Shown piece after piece: positions 35,107 to 35,183 of a DNA stretch of 35,183 bases. The notes under the pieces are model-generated. The model saw only the letters and a program-made list of their open reading frames with translations. It was not told the DNA's origin and ran no database searches. The DNA is from Funneliformis mosseae (lineage: Eukaryota > Glomeromycota > Glomeromycetes > Glomerales > Glomeraceae), in NCBI GenBank assembly GCA_910592005.1, contig CAJVPP010000351.1, forward strand, positions 1 to 35,183, written 5' to 3'. The translations under genes and the position numbers were made by a program. How positions within the stretch are numbered: the stretch's first letter is position 1; the number at the start of each line of letters is the position of its first letter.

Positions 35107-35183
35107 AAAATCATTTAATTTGAAGGATTTACAAAATTCACCTGATTCGCCTGTTTCTTCTGTATTTTCTAAACAGTCTGTTT
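35107..35183 (+). other. Possible coding fragment running off the window
   Basis: The last bases read FNLKDLQNSPDSPVSSVFSK in one frame with no stop to the end of the window. Just upstream, another frame reads YVDYIKEDLDQRIALKNHL. The two could be joined by a frameshift. No family is recognised. This may be an exon edge or another decayed remnant. Confidence 0.2.

Overview
The window looks like nuclear DNA of an arbuscular mycorrhizal fungus (Glomeromycotina, Rhizophagus-like). It is extremely AT-rich, its genes carry many 60-230 bp GT-AG introns, it is full of decayed DDE transposons, and one gene belongs to the expanded kinase family with a Cys-x2-Cys ... Cys-x2-Cys N-terminus typical of these fungi. 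The species call is an inference from these traits, not from a database match. There is no bacterial-type organisation: no operons, ribosome binding sites or CRISPR arrays.

Layout. 51-555 (+) holds the last three exons of an ASCC1/AKAP7-like 2H phosphoesterase gene. 800-1500 (-) holds a broken, unrecognised coding remnant. 1500-4395 is AT-rich DNA without genes. 4397-7463 carries two copies of one Tc1/mariner element in opposite orientation, with a 157 bp MITE between them and a second MITE inserted inside the right-hand copy. 8101-11309 (+) is an 18-exon coiled-coil gene, possibly the augmin subunit HAUS5. It is followed 175 bp later by a 4-exon GEMIN6-like gene (11485-12212). 12213-14997 is AT-rich with two more MITE copies. 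14998-21980 (+) encodes a 2,241-residue membrane-anchored DUF3712/LEA-like repeat protein, and a decayed partial copy of it lies at 24381-25390. 25970-28067 (-) is a 5-exon kinase-like gene that has lost key catalytic residues. 29750-32490 is a tandem repeat of about 175-185 bp split by a 2.2 kb Pogo/Tigger-type element. 32851-34899 (-) is a second, strongly decayed DDE transposase of another family. The last 80 bases may be the start of another coding piece.

The intact genes look like independent housekeeping or signalling genes: RNA and repair cofactor biology, spindle microtubules, snRNP assembly, a membrane protein, and a pseudokinase. I see no evidence that they form one pathway. The most unusual items are the giant repeat protein with its probable intron-split start codon and its decayed duplicate, the kinase-like protein with altered catalytic motifs and a predicted lipid-anchored N-terminus, and the MITE family for which the window contains its own empty insertion site. 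Splice models were made by eye. The four complete models each sum to an exact multiple of three with a continuous frame.
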